Assembly (NCBI RefSeq): GCF_013283645.1
Contig: NZ_JABEKV010000005.1
Coordinates: 124,001-188,000, forward strand
Source: Sinorhizobium psoraleae
Lineage (GTDB): Bacteria; Pseudomonadota; Alphaproteobacteria; Rhizobiales; Rhizobiaceae
Direction: 5' to 3'
DNA: 64,000 bases
Positions 17,100 through 25,876 of this stretch are shown here, piece by piece. Under the pieces are notes generated by a model. It saw only the letters and a list, made by a program, of their open reading frames with translations, did no database searches and was not told the origin of the DNA. Both the position numbers and the translations under genes were made by a program. Numbering within the stretch: position 1 is the first letter of the stretch; every line of letters begins with the position of its first letter.

Positions 17100-17615
17100 A
17101 TGACGCCGATGGAGCAGGATGCGCGACGGCTTGAAATGACCGTTTTGATGACGCCGGACATGGCCAATTTCAGTGGCAAGGTCCATGGCGGTGCGCTCTT
17201 GAATCTGCTCGATCGCGTTGCCTTTTCCTGTGCTTCGCGCTTTTCCAAGCAATATGCGGTGACCTTGTCCGTTGACCAGGTGATCTTCAAGGAGCCGATC
17301 CAGGTGGGCGAACTGGTCACCTTCCGCGCATCGATCAACTATGCCGGCCGGACCTCGATGGAGGTCGGTATTCGCGTGGAGGCGGAAGATATCCGTGCCG
17401 GTACCCGACGGCATACGAACTCGTGCTATTTCACCATGGTCGCCGTGGATAGCGCAGGCCGCCCGGTGGAAGTGCCGCAATGGCGTCCCGAGACGGCGAC
17501 CGACCAGCGCCGGCATCGCGCGGCCGAGTTGCGCCGGACGCTGCGGCGCGAGTTTGCCAACCGTCTGGAGGCGGTGGCGCAAACCGGCCGCGACGTGGAA
17601 GGGGCGCCAGGTTGA
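17100..17615 (+). CDS. Acyl-CoA thioesterase, YciA-type hotdog fold
   Basis: A 171-residue cytosolic acyl-CoA hydrolase. The hotdog central helix motif VHGGALLNLLDRVAFSCASRFS (residues about 27-48) carries the catalytic aspartate, and VSVDQVIF-like strand (TLSVDQVIFKEPIQVGEL) follows as in YciA and BACH. The C-terminal 40 residues are arginine- and glutamate-rich and probably helical. The ATG at 17100 has a good ribosome site (AAGGATAGGGA). The gene stands alone, with no recognisable signal in the 285 bases upstream. Confidence 0.85.
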   Translation: MTPMEQDARRLEMTVLMTPDMANFSGKVHGGALLNLLDRVAFSCASRFSKQYAVTLSVDQVIFKEPIQVGELVTFRASINYAGRTSMEVGIRVEAEDIRAGTRRHTNSCYFTMVAVDSAGRPVEVPQWRPETATDQRRHRAAELRRTLRREFANRLEAVAQTGRDVEGAPG

Positions 17616-17971
17616 GGCGGGGCGCCGGTTATTCTTGTGATGATCGGTCAATTCCGCCGCACGAGCGATCTTCTGCCGCGAAATGATATTGGGCTTATCT
17701 CGCACGGAACGGGGGCGCGAAGCTGACCTACGATGCGATCATCTGGCTCAAAGAGCGGGAAGTAGTTCGACAGGCAGCGAGTGGATGATACAAAATCCCA
17801 CGCGCGTGAAGAGCCGGGGCCACATGCGGGCCCCGACAAACAGCCCTGGAGACCAAAACACTTTCGTCCCGGCCGAACGGTCGGGCTGATCGAATAATCC
17901 GGCGACATCCGCTCTGCGGCAGGCCAAGCTGGCCGCTTAGCCATGAGCCCGCAGAGCGTTGCCGGCTCGCT
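17616..17971. other. Intergenic gap with a long stem-loop
   Basis: No gene with support is seen here; the frames present are short and lack a ribosome site. CGCTCTGCGG at 17910-17919 is perfectly complementary to 17949-17958, and GGCC-AAGCT-GGCC is nested in the loop. Lying just after the end of the minus-strand gene at 17972 and between convergent genes, it may act as a terminator. Confidence 0.5.
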
Positions 17972-18409
17972 TCAACCGACGAAGATCGCGCGCAAACGCG
18001 CGAACAGGCCTGTCTGTTTTCCCGCGATCGCTGCACGGATGTGACGGGCTGCCGTGGCAGCACTCACCGTGGCACCGAAGTGGCAATAGCAGATAACCCT
18101 GTGCAATTGCTCGTCGCTCAGTTCGAAGAACCGCTTTGCTTCGCCGTAAGTGTCATTTTCCAATCCGGCTGCGCGCAGGACAGGATCCTTGAATGCGACC
18201 GAGATCGGCGAGTCGTCGCCGCGCATGGTCGCACGCACTCTGGCCGGCTGATACTCGGTCTCGTGCAGCGTCGAGAGGTGGCGGTGGGGGATTTGTTCCA
18301 GGAGTTCCGCCCAGCGTTCCAGACGCTCTGCGCGCGTTGTCAGCCGGCGTGGGAAATCCTGTTTGACCTCGGCGACGATCTGCAGTTGGTCGAGTGCATG
18401 GTGCTTCAT
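17972..18409 (-). CDS. Conserved hypothetical protein
   Basis: A 145-residue protein I do not recognise. It is charged and largely helical, with no signal peptide or membrane segment; the middle contains DDSPISVAFKDPVLRAAGL and the part after it FFELSDEQLHRVICYCHFGATVSAATAARHI, with one Cys-Tyr-Cys-His stretch. The start at 18409 is chosen because GGAGG lies 5 bases before it; an in-frame ATG four codons upstream contains that GGAGG itself. It is transcribed alone on the minus strand, convergent with the thioesterase. Confidence 0.65.
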   Translation of the reverse strand: MKHHALDQLQIVAEVKQDFPRRLTTRAERLERWAELLEQIPHRHLSTLHETEYQPARVRATMRGDDSPISVAFKDPVLRAAGLENDTYGEAKRFFELSDEQLHRVICYCHFGATVSAATAARHIRAAIAGKQTGLFARLRAIFVG

Positions 18410-18658
18410 TTTGGCCTCCATTCAGACGATAGTTGCTCCGCCCCAGTTCCGAATTTAGCCCGCTATAAAGGTGACTCTTACGGGTGCCGAAGTCCAATCA
18501 CGATATGCTCTGGGGAGCCGCTTTCACCAAAATGTGCAGCCTTCACAACGATGTGGCCGTGGTGCGAGACCGTTTTGCGCGTGTCCGGTGATATTGCCGA
18601 GCAGCTACAACCGCGCGCCGGTTGCGACCGGCGTGCGGGGTTTGATCGCCGCGGCGTG

Positions 18659-19372
18659 CTACGCGCCGAACCCGCCGTCGATGGTGTGGAGCGCGCCGGT
18701 CGTGAACCCGGCTTCGGGACCGGCGAGATAGGCGGCCAGGCCGGCGACTTCCTCCGGGCGACCGTGGCGCTTGATCGCCATGAAGCTGTGCATGAATTCG
18801 CTCATCGGACCGTCCTCCGGGTTCATGTCCGTAGACGTCGGACCGGGCTGGATGACATTGACCGTTATGCCCTTGTCTCCGAAATCGCGCGCGAGGCCGC
18901 GGGCCATGCCCTGCACTGCCGACTTTGTCAGCGCATAGGCGGCTCCGCCGGCAAAGGGCATGCGGTCGCCGTTGACCGAACCGACGATGATGATACGGCC
19001 GCCATCGGGCATCTGCCGCGCGGCCTCGACCGCCGCGTGATAGGGCGCGCGTACATTGACGTCGATCATACGGTCGACGGCATCCGCATCGACTTCCAGC
19101 GGATCGCCGAGGACGAGCGATCCAGCATTCACGACGAGCACGTCGAGCGCGCCTTGATCCCTGACGACCTTGGTGACCGCATCACGGTTCGCGGCATCGG
19201 ATTGAATTGCGATCGCGCCCGTTTCCAACGCGAGTGCCTTTGCTGCTTCGGTTGAGCCCGCGTAGGTGAAAGCGACGGTCGCGCCTTCACCGGTAAAACG
19301 ACGGACAATGGCCGCGCCGATACCGCGGCTACCACCTATGACGAAGATTTTCTTGCCGCTGAAATTTGCCAT
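18659..19372 (-). CDS. bdcA: SDR-family oxidoreductase, BdcA-like
   Basis: A 237-residue short-chain dehydrogenase closely resembling E. coli BdcA (YjgI), a protein reported to affect biofilm dispersal by binding cyclic di-GMP. The cofactor motif FVIGGSRGIGAAIVRRF lies at residues 10-26. VLVVNAG, the catalytic serine in IIIVGSVNGDRMPFAG, and YALTK (Tyr and Lys) follow, with QPGPTSTDMNP after. The ATG at 19372 opens MANFSGKK as in the family; the longer frame would run over the divergent promoter. It is divergent from a BdcR-like TetR gene, the same pairing as in E. coli. Confidence 0.85.
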   Translation of the reverse strand: MANFSGKKIFVIGGSRGIGAAIVRRFTGEGATVAFTYAGSTEAAKALALETGAIAIQSDAANRDAVTKVVRDQGALDVLVVNAGSLVLGDPLEVDADAVDRMIDVNVRAPYHAAVEAARQMPDGGRIIIVGSVNGDRMPFAGGAAYALTKSAVQGMARGLARDFGDKGITVNVIQPGPTSTDMNPEDGPMSEFMHSFMAIKRHGRPEEVAGLAAYLAGPEAGFTTGALHTIDGGFGA

Positions 19373-19392
19373 GGTTCGCTCCTTGAGAAGAA

Positions 19393-19459
19393 ATGTAGTA
19401 AACGCTACATAACGAGTATTCCACGTTGGCGCAAGGATTTTGTAGTGACTGATACAAAA
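19393..19459. promoter_or_regulatory. Two palindromic operators between bdcA and bdcR
   Basis: ATGTAG-N6-CTACAT occupies 19393-19410 and TTTTGTA-N8-TACAAAA occupies 19438-19459. Both contain the TGTA/TACA half-site typical of TetR-type operators. The second spans the GTG start codon of the TetR gene at 19445, so bound repressor would block its own transcript start or translation region. Shared control of both divergent genes is likely. Confidence 0.6.
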
Positions 19460-20041
19460 AATGTGAAATCGCGCGGGAGACCCCGTAACTTCGACGTAGA
19501 CGAAGCCGTCGGCAAAGCGCAGGCGCTGTTCCATCAACGGGGATATGACGCCGTCAGCCTTGCCGATCTGACGGGAGCCCTGGCTATCAATCCGCCGAGC
19601 TTCTATGCCGCCTTTGGCAGCAAGGCCGATCTCTATGGGCGTGCGCTGGAGCGTTATGCGAAAACGGAGGGGCTGGACTTCGATCGTCTGCTCGCGCCGG
19701 AAAAGCCGCTGAACGAAGCGCTGGCGGACCTGTTCGATGCTGCGGCCGTTGCCTACACGACACATCCCGAGGCGACCGGCTGCCTGGTTATTGAAGGTGC
19801 GCGCGGCGGCACGGATGCGGTCGCTTGCGACAAGGCAAAGACGCTGTGGCGTCGGAGCCGGCAGGTGGTGCGCGATGTGATCGCTGACCGAGCGGCAGAC
19901 CGCGCGGACGAGATCACGGACTATGTGATGGCGGTCCTGGCGGGCCTCTCGGCAAGCGCCCGCGACGGTCTCGGTGCCGCCCGACTGCGCGCAATCGGGC
20001 GCACGGCATCGCTGGCCTTCATGTCCGACAAGGCGCGATGA
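19445..20041 (+). CDS. bdcR: TetR-family transcriptional regulator, BdcR-like
   Basis: A 198-residue TetR repressor. The helix-turn-helix is at about residues 10-60 (RGRPRNFDVDEAVGKAQALF ... GALAINPPSFYAAFGSKADLY). The C-terminal ligand domain contains the GCLVIEGA segment also seen in E. coli BdcR. The start is GTG at 19445, with AAGG 8 bases upstream and an operator palindrome across it. Divergent pairing with a BdcA-like reductase strongly suggests that it represses that gene. Confidence 0.85.
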   Translation: MTDTKNVKSRGRPRNFDVDEAVGKAQALFHQRGYDAVSLADLTGALAINPPSFYAAFGSKADLYGRALERYAKTEGLDFDRLLAPEKPLNEALADLFDAAAVAYTTHPEATGCLVIEGARGGTDAVACDKAKTLWRRSRQVVRDVIADRAADRADEITDYVMAVLAGLSASARDGLGAARLRAIGRTASLAFMSDKAR

Positions 20042-20164
20042 GTCTTCTCACGGCCCTCAACCGTGCTCTGACTGCGTCGCGGCGATGAAAGACTCGGCTA
20101 CTCTGCCGTGCGCAGCCCGGAGACGTTGACAGACCGGTTCAGCTGTCCGATACAATGCGGGCAT

Positions 20165-20252
20165 TCCGAGGGGAGCACCGAGCGGTGCTGAGATGGCGAT
20201 GAGCCGAACCCTTGAACCTGATCCGGGTCATGCCGGCGTAGGAACGGGAACA
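20165..20252 (+). promoter_or_regulatory. TPP riboswitch (THI element) upstream of thiD
   Basis: The conserved TPP aptamer blocks are present in order: GGGGAGCACC, GGTGCTGAGATGGC, then ACCCTTGAACCTGATCCGGG and TCATGCCGGCGTAGG. The aptamer ends about 120 bases before the thiD ATG. In the gap, GGGAAC near 20246 can pair with GTTCCC near 20289, a possible expression-platform stem. Thiamine pyrophosphate should lower thiD expression. Confidence 0.93.
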
Positions 20253-20372
20253 CGGGGCTTTGACGGCCTCCAGCCACGTCTTCGCGAGTTCCCGGATCTC
20301 CGTGATATTCCGATCTGGAGACCGACCGATGATGCACTCACCTTTCTTACCCCTTGTCGCGGCGAAAATCCG

Positions 20373-21167
20373 ATGACGGCGATCGTACTGACGATAGCCG
20401 GGTCCGACTCCGGCGGCGGCGCCGGCATTCAGGCGGATCTCAAGACCTTTTCCGCCCTCGGTGTCTATGGCGCCAGCGTCATAACGGCGGTCACGGCTCA
20501 AAACACGAGGGGCGTCACCGCCGTCGCCGACCTTTCACCGGAAATCGTCACAGCACAGATCGATGCGGTATTTTCCGATCTAGACGTGACCGCCGTGAAA
20601 ATCGGCATGGTCTCACGTCGGGAAACAATCGCCGCCATCGCCGACGGACTGCGTCGTTTCGGCAAGCGCGCCGTTGTGGATCCGGTCATGGTGGCGACTT
20701 CGGGCGACCGGTTGCTGCAGCCGGATGCGGTCGCGGCCCTGGCGGAGGAACTCTTGCCACTGGCGCTTGTCGCCACTCCAAACCTACCGGAAGCCGCGTT
20801 GCTGACTGGCCGTTCCGTCGCCGAGGATGAAAAGGAGATGGCGCGGCAGGCCGAAGCCATTCTCAAGAGCGGCGCCCGCTCGGTTCTGGTCAAGGGCGGG
20901 CACCTGCAGAACGGCGAGGCCACCGACCTCTTTTTCGACGGCAACGTGATTACTCGCCTCCCGGCTGCGCGGGTAGAGACGATCAACGATCACGGCACGG
21001 GCTGTACGCTTTCGGCAGCGGTCGCGGCCGGCCTCGCGCTCGGGCAGCCACTGACGGATGCCGTACGCGCCGCCAAGGCCTATCTGCATGCTGCGATTTC
21101 CGCAGCGGATGCCTTGGCCGTGGGCAAGGGACGCGGTCCCGTGCACCACTTCCACAGCTGGTGGTAG
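20373..21167 (+). CDS. thiD: Hydroxymethylpyrimidine / phosphomethylpyrimidine kinase
   Basis: Phosphorylates HMP and HMP-P in thiamine biosynthesis and salvage. 264 residues, the standard size of a ribokinase-fold ThiD. The N-terminal AIVLTIAGSDSGGGAGIQADLK and KTFSALGVYGASVITAVTAQNT are diagnostic, VVDPVMVATSG is the middle motif, and the anion hole DHGTGCTLSAAVAAGLA with its catalytic aspartate-like position lies near residue 210. The ATG at 20373 is chosen from the family N terminus; the longer frame begins inside the TPP riboswitch. Unlike many thiamine loci, no other thi gene is adjacent. Confidence 0.95.
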   Translation: MTAIVLTIAGSDSGGGAGIQADLKTFSALGVYGASVITAVTAQNTRGVTAVADLSPEIVTAQIDAVFSDLDVTAVKIGMVSRRETIAAIADGLRRFGKRAVVDPVMVATSGDRLLQPDAVAALAEELLPLALVATPNLPEAALLTGRSVAEDEKEMARQAEAILKSGARSVLVKGGHLQNGEATDLFFDGNVITRLPAARVETINDHGTGCTLSAAVAAGLALGQPLTDAVRAAKAYLHAAISAADALAVGKGRGPVHHFHSWW

Positions 21168-21531
21168 TAGCCGCGAGACGTCGTCGAAACTGCACCCGCC
21201 CGCAAGCCGCTCCGGACGCCGCGGTGTCGCGACGGTTGCGACTCAAACATGATTTCCATGGTTAATGGGCTCGACGGCGCCGCGCGTCTTATCAGACGGC
21301 GGCTCGTTCCCTGCGGAGTTTTTCCTGTTTCATGCGCTGGCACTCGCTGTGCTGGCGGTCGTGGTGGCCCTGATGGCGCTGGCTGGATCGTCGGGCTCGA
21401 TCGAAAGCCGTCACGATGATTTTTCGCCGCTGCGGAAATCCGAAGTCAGTCAAAGTCAGGTCGCTTCCCGGTTTCGATGAAACCGACGGCAGTCCGCACC
21501 TGCCTTCGCAGATGCGGACGCGAGCCATGAG
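21168..21531. other. Intergenic gap between thiD and exoP; possible small hydrophobic ORF
   Basis: A 71-codon frame at 21265-21480 (+) contains one strongly hydrophobic stretch (FFLFHALALAVLAVVVALMAL), which could be a one-helix membrane protein. It lacks a convincing ribosome site, so it is not called as a gene. A CGGTTTC-GAT-GAAACCG hairpin lies at 21469-21485. The other clear structure is the exoP terminator listed separately. Confidence 0.35.
21492..21519 (-). terminator. Stem-loop after exoP
   Basis: Read on the minus strand, GTCCGCA-T-CTGC, loop GAAG, GCAG-G-TGCGGAC forms an 11-bp stem with one mismatch, 12 bases beyond the exoP stop. A second perfect 7-bp hairpin follows at 21485-21469. 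There is no T-run, so factor-dependent termination or 3' protection is possible. Confidence 0.5.
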
Positions 21532-23898
21532 CTAAGCTGCGGGGCGGTTCCCGTCGATCGTATGCTCGACATAGTATTTGCCGTAACGATGCCGATATTT
21601 TTCCACACCGCCGAAGTCGCTGTACTTCGAAAGCTCGTCCATGTCGGTCTTGTTGAGGATAACCCCAAGCACCTTTGAATTGATCTGCGGCTCGGAATGC
21701 AAGACGTCGCGCACCAGTCGGGACGGCGTTCTTCCCCATTCGACAACGAAGATGAAACCGTCGGCAAGGGGAGCAAAGGCCTTCGCATCCACGACGGGTG
21801 CCAGCGGCGCGAGGTCGACGACCACGTAGTCGAACGAGCTGCGCGCGTTCTCGATCAGGTTTGCCATGGCAGCCGATGCGAGCAGTTCGTGGCTTTGATG
21901 CGGTTGATGATGGGACGCCTCGCCGCCAACCGGGAAAATGGCAAGCTTGGTCCGCTGGTCGACCTTGATGCCGGCGGGCCAGGTGGCCTCTCCCATCAGC
22001 GTCTCGACGAGCCCCGTGCGCGGAGCGGGCGTGATCATCTGGGTGAGGCCGGGCTTGCGTATATCGCCGTCGATCAAGAGCGTCCGCTTGCCGCTTGCGG
22101 CCAACAGCGCCGCGAAGTTTGCGGCGACGACGGATTTCCCCTCGTCCGGAACCGCCGAAACGATCCCGATCACACGGCTTTCGTTGCCGTGCAGCATGTG
22201 ATCGCAGGCGAGCTTGGCGTTTCGGAAGGTTTCCGCAAAAGAGGATTGCGGCGCATCGAGGACCATGCGCGACAGGCGCTGGAATTCCACCGTCCCTTCG
22301 GGGATCGCTTCTGGTTGCCTGTCGGACGCAAAGCGCGTGCGCACGAGTTCCGCAGATTTTTTCGTTCGTATGCCGACCAGCGGAACATAACCGAGCGACT
22401 TGTGGCCGAGGATGGTGCGCACGTCGTCTTCAAGACGGAAGGTTCTCTCGCGGAACTCCTGGAAGGCGGCGAAGGCGCCACCGGCCATCAAGCCGAGCAC
22501 GGCGGAAAGTGCAAGCGTCAAGGTCTTCTTCGGGCTCGATGGGGCGGTGGGAACCCCGGCTTCGGAGATGACCCGGGCCTTGGCGATCGGGAAGGAGCGT
22601 TGCTGCGCCGCCTGCTCGTAGCGGCCGAGATAGGACTCGTAAAGCGTCTTGAGCGCCGCCGCCTTCTGTTCGAGCTCCCTCAAATGAACAAGCGACTCGC
22701 TGGCGTTCGTGTTCCGGCCCACGACCCCTTCGATGCTCTCGCGCAACGACGACTCGCGTGAGCGGGCGACTTCGTATTCATTCTTGTAGCTTGCCGTCAG
22801 TTGCTGCAGTTCCTGATAGATCTGCCGCGCGATGTCGGCCTGCTCGGTCCTGAGCGATACAGCCTGCGGGTGGTCCTCGCCAAAGTTCTGGGCGACCTCC
22901 TGCTCGCGTTTGCCGATGGTGAGATAGCGGGCCCTGAGATCGCGGATAACCATGTTGTCTCCCTCCTTGGGAGAGATGGTCGCGTTGTTTACGGCGGTCT
23001 CGGGCCCCTGGTCGATAATCGACTTGAACTGGTTGTAGCGCGCGGAGGCGGTGGCCGTATCGGCCTGGGCGACGATGAGCTGGCTGTTGAGGTCCGACAG
23101 TTGCTGTTCGGACATCAGTTCACCGCGCGCGGCGGTCAGACCGTTTTCGCTCCTGAACCGCTCAACCTCGAGTGCTGCCGCCAGCGAGCGCTGCCGCAGA
23201 TCCGCGAGGCGTTCCTGCAGCCAGACGGAAGCCCGTTCCGTCGCTTCGAAATTGGCGTTCAACTGATCGGTGAGATAGGCTTCCGCATAGCCACGCACGA
23301 CGGTAGCGGCAAGCAGGGGATCGCTCGACTTGTAGGCTAGTGCGACTACGGAGCTTCGCGATACGCGCTCGACCGTCAGGGCCTGCTGGATCAACGCTGC
23401 TGCCTTCAATCGCCGGCCATTGCGTGCCGCCTCCTCCGAAACCACGGGACCGGACGAAAAGAGGCCGGTCGCTGTCCTCAGCCACTCCTTTACGATGGCA
23501 ACCGGCGAACGCGGCGGATTGATGATCGTCTCGTTCTCGGAAAGGTTCAGCTTGTCGACAACCCGCAGGGCAAGCTCGCCGGACTTCAGGATCTCCACGG
23601 CGCTTGCGATCTGGGTGTCCAGCATCTGGCTGTTTGCGGGCGTTGGCTCTTCCTCGGCAAATTTGGACAGATTCTCGTCAAGCAGAATCTGCGTCATGGA
23701 AGTGTAGATCGATGTCGCAAACAGCAGGTAGGCGACGCCCAGCATGATGAAGAGGACAACAAAGGCCGCAACCAGCTTGGCCCTGCGAACGACAATCGCC
23801 AGAAGTCGATCAAGATCGATAAAACCGTCGGCTTCTTCCTCGCGGGGCACGATGCTCAAGGGGACACTTCTCTGTTTCATGGGGGCCGCTCTGTTCAT
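21532..23898 (-). CDS. exoP: ExoP: polysaccharide co-polymerase and BY-type tyrosine autokinase
   Basis: Inner-membrane protein that sets polymer length and couples succinoglycan polymerisation to export. 788 residues. Two membrane segments flank a large coiled periplasmic domain: the first at about 38-60 (KLVAAFVVLFIMLGVAYLLF), the second near 455-475 (LTLALSAVLGLMAGGAFAAF). The cytoplasmic kinase has Walker A SAVPDEGKSVVAANFA (about 580-596), Walker A' RTLLIDGDIRKPG and Walker B YVVVDLAPL. The tail has a tyrosine cluster (KYSDFGG, EKYRHRYGKYYVEH), the autophosphorylation site in this family. The ATG at 23898 has GGAG 7 bases upstream. It is the last gene of the exoLAMONP transcript. Confidence 0.96.
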   Translation of the reverse strand: MNRAAPMKQRSVPLSIVPREEEADGFIDLDRLLAIVVRRAKLVAAFVVLFIMLGVAYLLFATSIYTSMTQILLDENLSKFAEEEPTPANSQMLDTQIASAVEILKSGELALRVVDKLNLSENETIINPPRSPVAIVKEWLRTATGLFSSGPVVSEEAARNGRRLKAAALIQQALTVERVSRSSVVALAYKSSDPLLAATVVRGYAEAYLTDQLNANFEATERASVWLQERLADLRQRSLAAALEVERFRSENGLTAARGELMSEQQLSDLNSQLIVAQADTATASARYNQFKSIIDQGPETAVNNATISPKEGDNMVIRDLRARYLTIGKREQEVAQNFGEDHPQAVSLRTEQADIARQIYQELQQLTASYKNEYEVARSRESSLRESIEGVVGRNTNASESLVHLRELEQKAAALKTLYESYLGRYEQAAQQRSFPIAKARVISEAGVPTAPSSPKKTLTLALSAVLGLMAGGAFAAFQEFRERTFRLEDDVRTILGHKSLGYVPLVGIRTKKSAELVRTRFASDRQPEAIPEGTVEFQRLSRMVLDAPQSSFAETFRNAKLACDHMLHGNESRVIGIVSAVPDEGKSVVAANFAALLAASGKRTLLIDGDIRKPGLTQMITPAPRTGLVETLMGEATWPAGIKVDQRTKLAIFPVGGEASHHQPHQSHELLASAAMANLIENARSSFDYVVVDLAPLAPVVDAKAFAPLADGFIFVVEWGRTPSRLVRDVLHSEPQINSKVLGVILNKTDMDELSKYSDFGGVEKYRHRYGKYYVEHTIDGNRPAA

Positions 23899-23952
23899 TT
23901 TTTTCTCCGGTCCGTGCGCCGGCGGCTCCAGGAGCCGCCGGGAAACATTTGC

Positions 23953-24858
23953 TTATGCCGCTCGGATGCGGCTTTCGTGAGACAGGACAATCTCGCGAAC
24001 GGATTCGAGCACCATCTCGCCGATATCCGCGCGGTTGAGCGCGAAAGCGACATTCGCCTCGATGAAGCCTTGCTTCGAACCGCAGTCGAAGGTTCTGCCC
24101 TCGTAGGGATGGGCGTGGAAGGGCTGTGTCGTCGAAAGCTTCAGCATGCCGTCGGTCAACTGGATTTCGTTGCCCGCGCCGCGCTGCTGGTGCGCGAGAA
24201 TGGAAAAGATCTCCGGCTGGAGAATATAGCGCCCGTTGAGATAGTAGTTCGACGGTGCCTCTTCCGGGGTAGGCTTTTCGACCATCTGCGTTACCGCGAA
24301 CCCGTGCCGAACCGTTCCGCCCTTGCCGACGATGCCGTATTTGGGCGCGTCCTCGGGGGCGCATTGCTCGACGGCGACGACATTGCCTCCGACTTCCCGA
24401 TAGAGATCCATCAGTCCGGCCATGCAGCCGCGTGCGCCGAAGGAGAGCATGTCGGGAAGCAGAAGCGCGAAAGGCTCGTCGCCGATAAGGTCGCGTGCGC
24501 ACCACACCGCGTGGCCGAGACCAAGCGGGGCCTGCTGGCGTGTGAAGCTCACGGAGCCGGCGGTCGGCAGCATGCTTTCGAGCTCGGAAATCTGTGCTTT
24601 CTTACCCGAACGCGCCAGCGACGAGATGAGCTCGGGCGTATCGTCGAAGTGGTCCTCGATTGCCTGCTTGTTGCGGCTGGTGACGAAGACGATGTGTTCG
24701 ATACCGGCCTGACGCGCTTCGTCCACGGCGTATTGAACCACGGGCCGATCGACGATCGTCAACATTTCCTTCGGCACGGCTTTCGTCGCGGGAAGGAACC
24801 GGGTTCCGTTTCCGGCAACCGGAATTACTGCTTTTCTGACGGTCCTGATACGGTCCAT
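23953..24858 (-). CDS. exoN: ExoN: UTP-glucose-1-phosphate uridylyltransferase
   Basis: Makes UDP-glucose, the donor for the six or seven glucosyl steps and precursor of UDP-galactose. 301 residues, normal for GalU/ExoN. The nucleotide-binding opening [24 protein letters not shown] is at residues 10-33, the VVQYAVDEA helix follows, and FALLLPDML carries the metal-binding aspartate. [18 protein letters not shown] near the C terminus is the GalU family ending. Only 4 bases separate it from exoO, so it is read from the same transcript. A housekeeping galU elsewhere may be redundant with it. Confidence 0.96.
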   Translation of the reverse strand: MDRIRTVRKAVIPVAGNGTRFLPATKAVPKEMLTIVDRPVVQYAVDEARQAGIEHIVFVTSRNKQAIEDHFDDTPELISSLARSGKKAQISELESMLPTAGSVSFTRQQAPLGLGHAVWCARDLIGDEPFALLLPDMLSFGARGCMAGLMDLYREVGGNVVAVEQCAPEDAPKYGIVGKGGTVRHGFAVTQMVEKPTPEEAPSNYYLNGRYILQPEIFSILAHQQRGAGNEIQLTDGMLKLSTTQPFHAHPYEGRTFDCGSKQGFIEANVAFALNRADIGEMVLESVREIVLSHESRIRAA

Positions 24859-24862
24859 TGTA

Positions 24863-25876
24863 TCATCCTTTGCTTGTGTGAGGGCTCTCGCCGCCCAGCG
24901 GGGATCGTTCAGCCGCCACCGTCATGGGGGCGGTCTCTGCGGATCGCGCCGCAAGGCGGCGCAGTCGTACGGCGATCGGCATGTGCAAATGCCGAAGCGC
25001 AAGGGGGTCGGCGAGCGCGGCCTTGAGCGCGCCGGCCAACGATCTTTTTTTCAACTGCTCGACCAGCAGTAGAAACGAGCGCGCCTGGTGGAAGCCGCGG
25101 GTACGCTTGCGCTGCATCCTTTCCGACAGGACATCGAGCGGATAGCGGCGCAGGAACGCTTCATCTGCGGACATCATGGCGTCGATATGCTCCAGCTTGA
25201 GCACGCGTGAGATGGAACCCTCGCGGATATGATAGATGTAGCCGGCCGAGGGTTCGATGGCGCAGCGGCCGCCGGAGGCAAGGGCGGAGGCAAGCAGAAT
25301 ATAGTCTTCGCCGATCCGGAGCGTCTCGTCGAAACGAAGATCATGCTCCTCGAGGAAGCGCCGCTCGAAGACCGGCTTCATGTAGCCGAAGTTGTGCTGC
25401 GAGCGAAAAATCACGTTCGACCCGATGAAGGCGGCGAGTGTCAACAGCGGCTGTCGAGCGAGCTCGGCCTCCGAGAACATTCTAACGCTGCGCCCATCAA
25501 GCGAAACGACGTCGAGATTGTCGACGACGACCTGGGCTCCGGATTTCTCGGCGCGCTCGATCATTCGCGCCAGCCGATCCGGCCTTACGGTGTCGTCCGA
25601 ATCGAGAACCGCGATCCATTTGCCGCGCGCCGCTGCCAAGCCCACATTGCGGGCCCCGCCGGGGCCGCGATTGTGCTCGAGCGCAATCAGCCGCACCCTC
25701 GGATCGCCGATCGTCGAAACAATGCCCACCGTCCCGTCCGATGAACGGTCATCGACGACAACCACCTCGACGGCAACGCCTTCCTGGCGAAGCGCGCTCT
25801 CGACGGCGCGGACAATCGTGTCCGCGGCATTGTAGGCAGCCACAACAAAGGTGACGTCCGGAACGAACTCGCTCAT
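24863..25876 (-). CDS. exoO: ExoO: succinoglycan glucosyltransferase
   Basis: Family 2 glycosyltransferase adding a beta-1,6-linked glucose to the growing lipid-linked repeat unit (role from S. meliloti). 337 residues. The GT2 fold is clear: [22 protein letters not shown] at residues 8-29, [15 protein letters not shown], then [20 protein letters not shown] with the DXD metal site. The [14 protein letters not shown] segment holds the probable catalytic acid region. The start at 25876 is chosen because its ATG overlaps the exoM stop (ATGA); the longer frame to 26140 would overlap exoM by 260 bases. The C terminus is basic, suggesting membrane association. Confidence 0.95.
   Translation of the reverse strand: MSEFVPDVTFVVAAYNAADTIVRAVESALRQEGVAVEVVVVDDRSSDGTVGIVSTIGDPRVRLIALEHNRGPGGARNVGLAAARGKWIAVLDSDDTVRPDRLARMIERAEKSGAQVVVDNLDVVSLDGRSVRMFSEAELARQPLLTLAAFIGSNVIFRSQHNFGYMKPVFERRFLEEHDLRFDETLRIGEDYILLASALASGGRCAIEPSAGYIYHIREGSISRVLKLEHIDAMMSADEAFLRRYPLDVLSERMQRKRTRGFHQARSFLLLVEQLKKRSLAGALKAALADPLALRHLHMPIAVRLRRLAARSAETAPMTVAAERSPLGGESPHTSKG

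Noticed and set aside
17648..17944. 98-codon minus-strand frame after the hypothetical gene
   Set aside because: Overlaps a long palindrome, has mixed composition and no ribosome site; treated as non-coding.
20193..20372. N-terminal extension of ThiD
   Set aside because: These codons lie in the TPP riboswitch aptamer and its platform; ThiD homology begins at 20373.
21265..21480. 71-codon frame with one hydrophobic stretch
   Set aside because: A membrane helix is possible, but there is no clear ribosome site and it lies among terminator-like hairpins; noted in the intergenic entry only.
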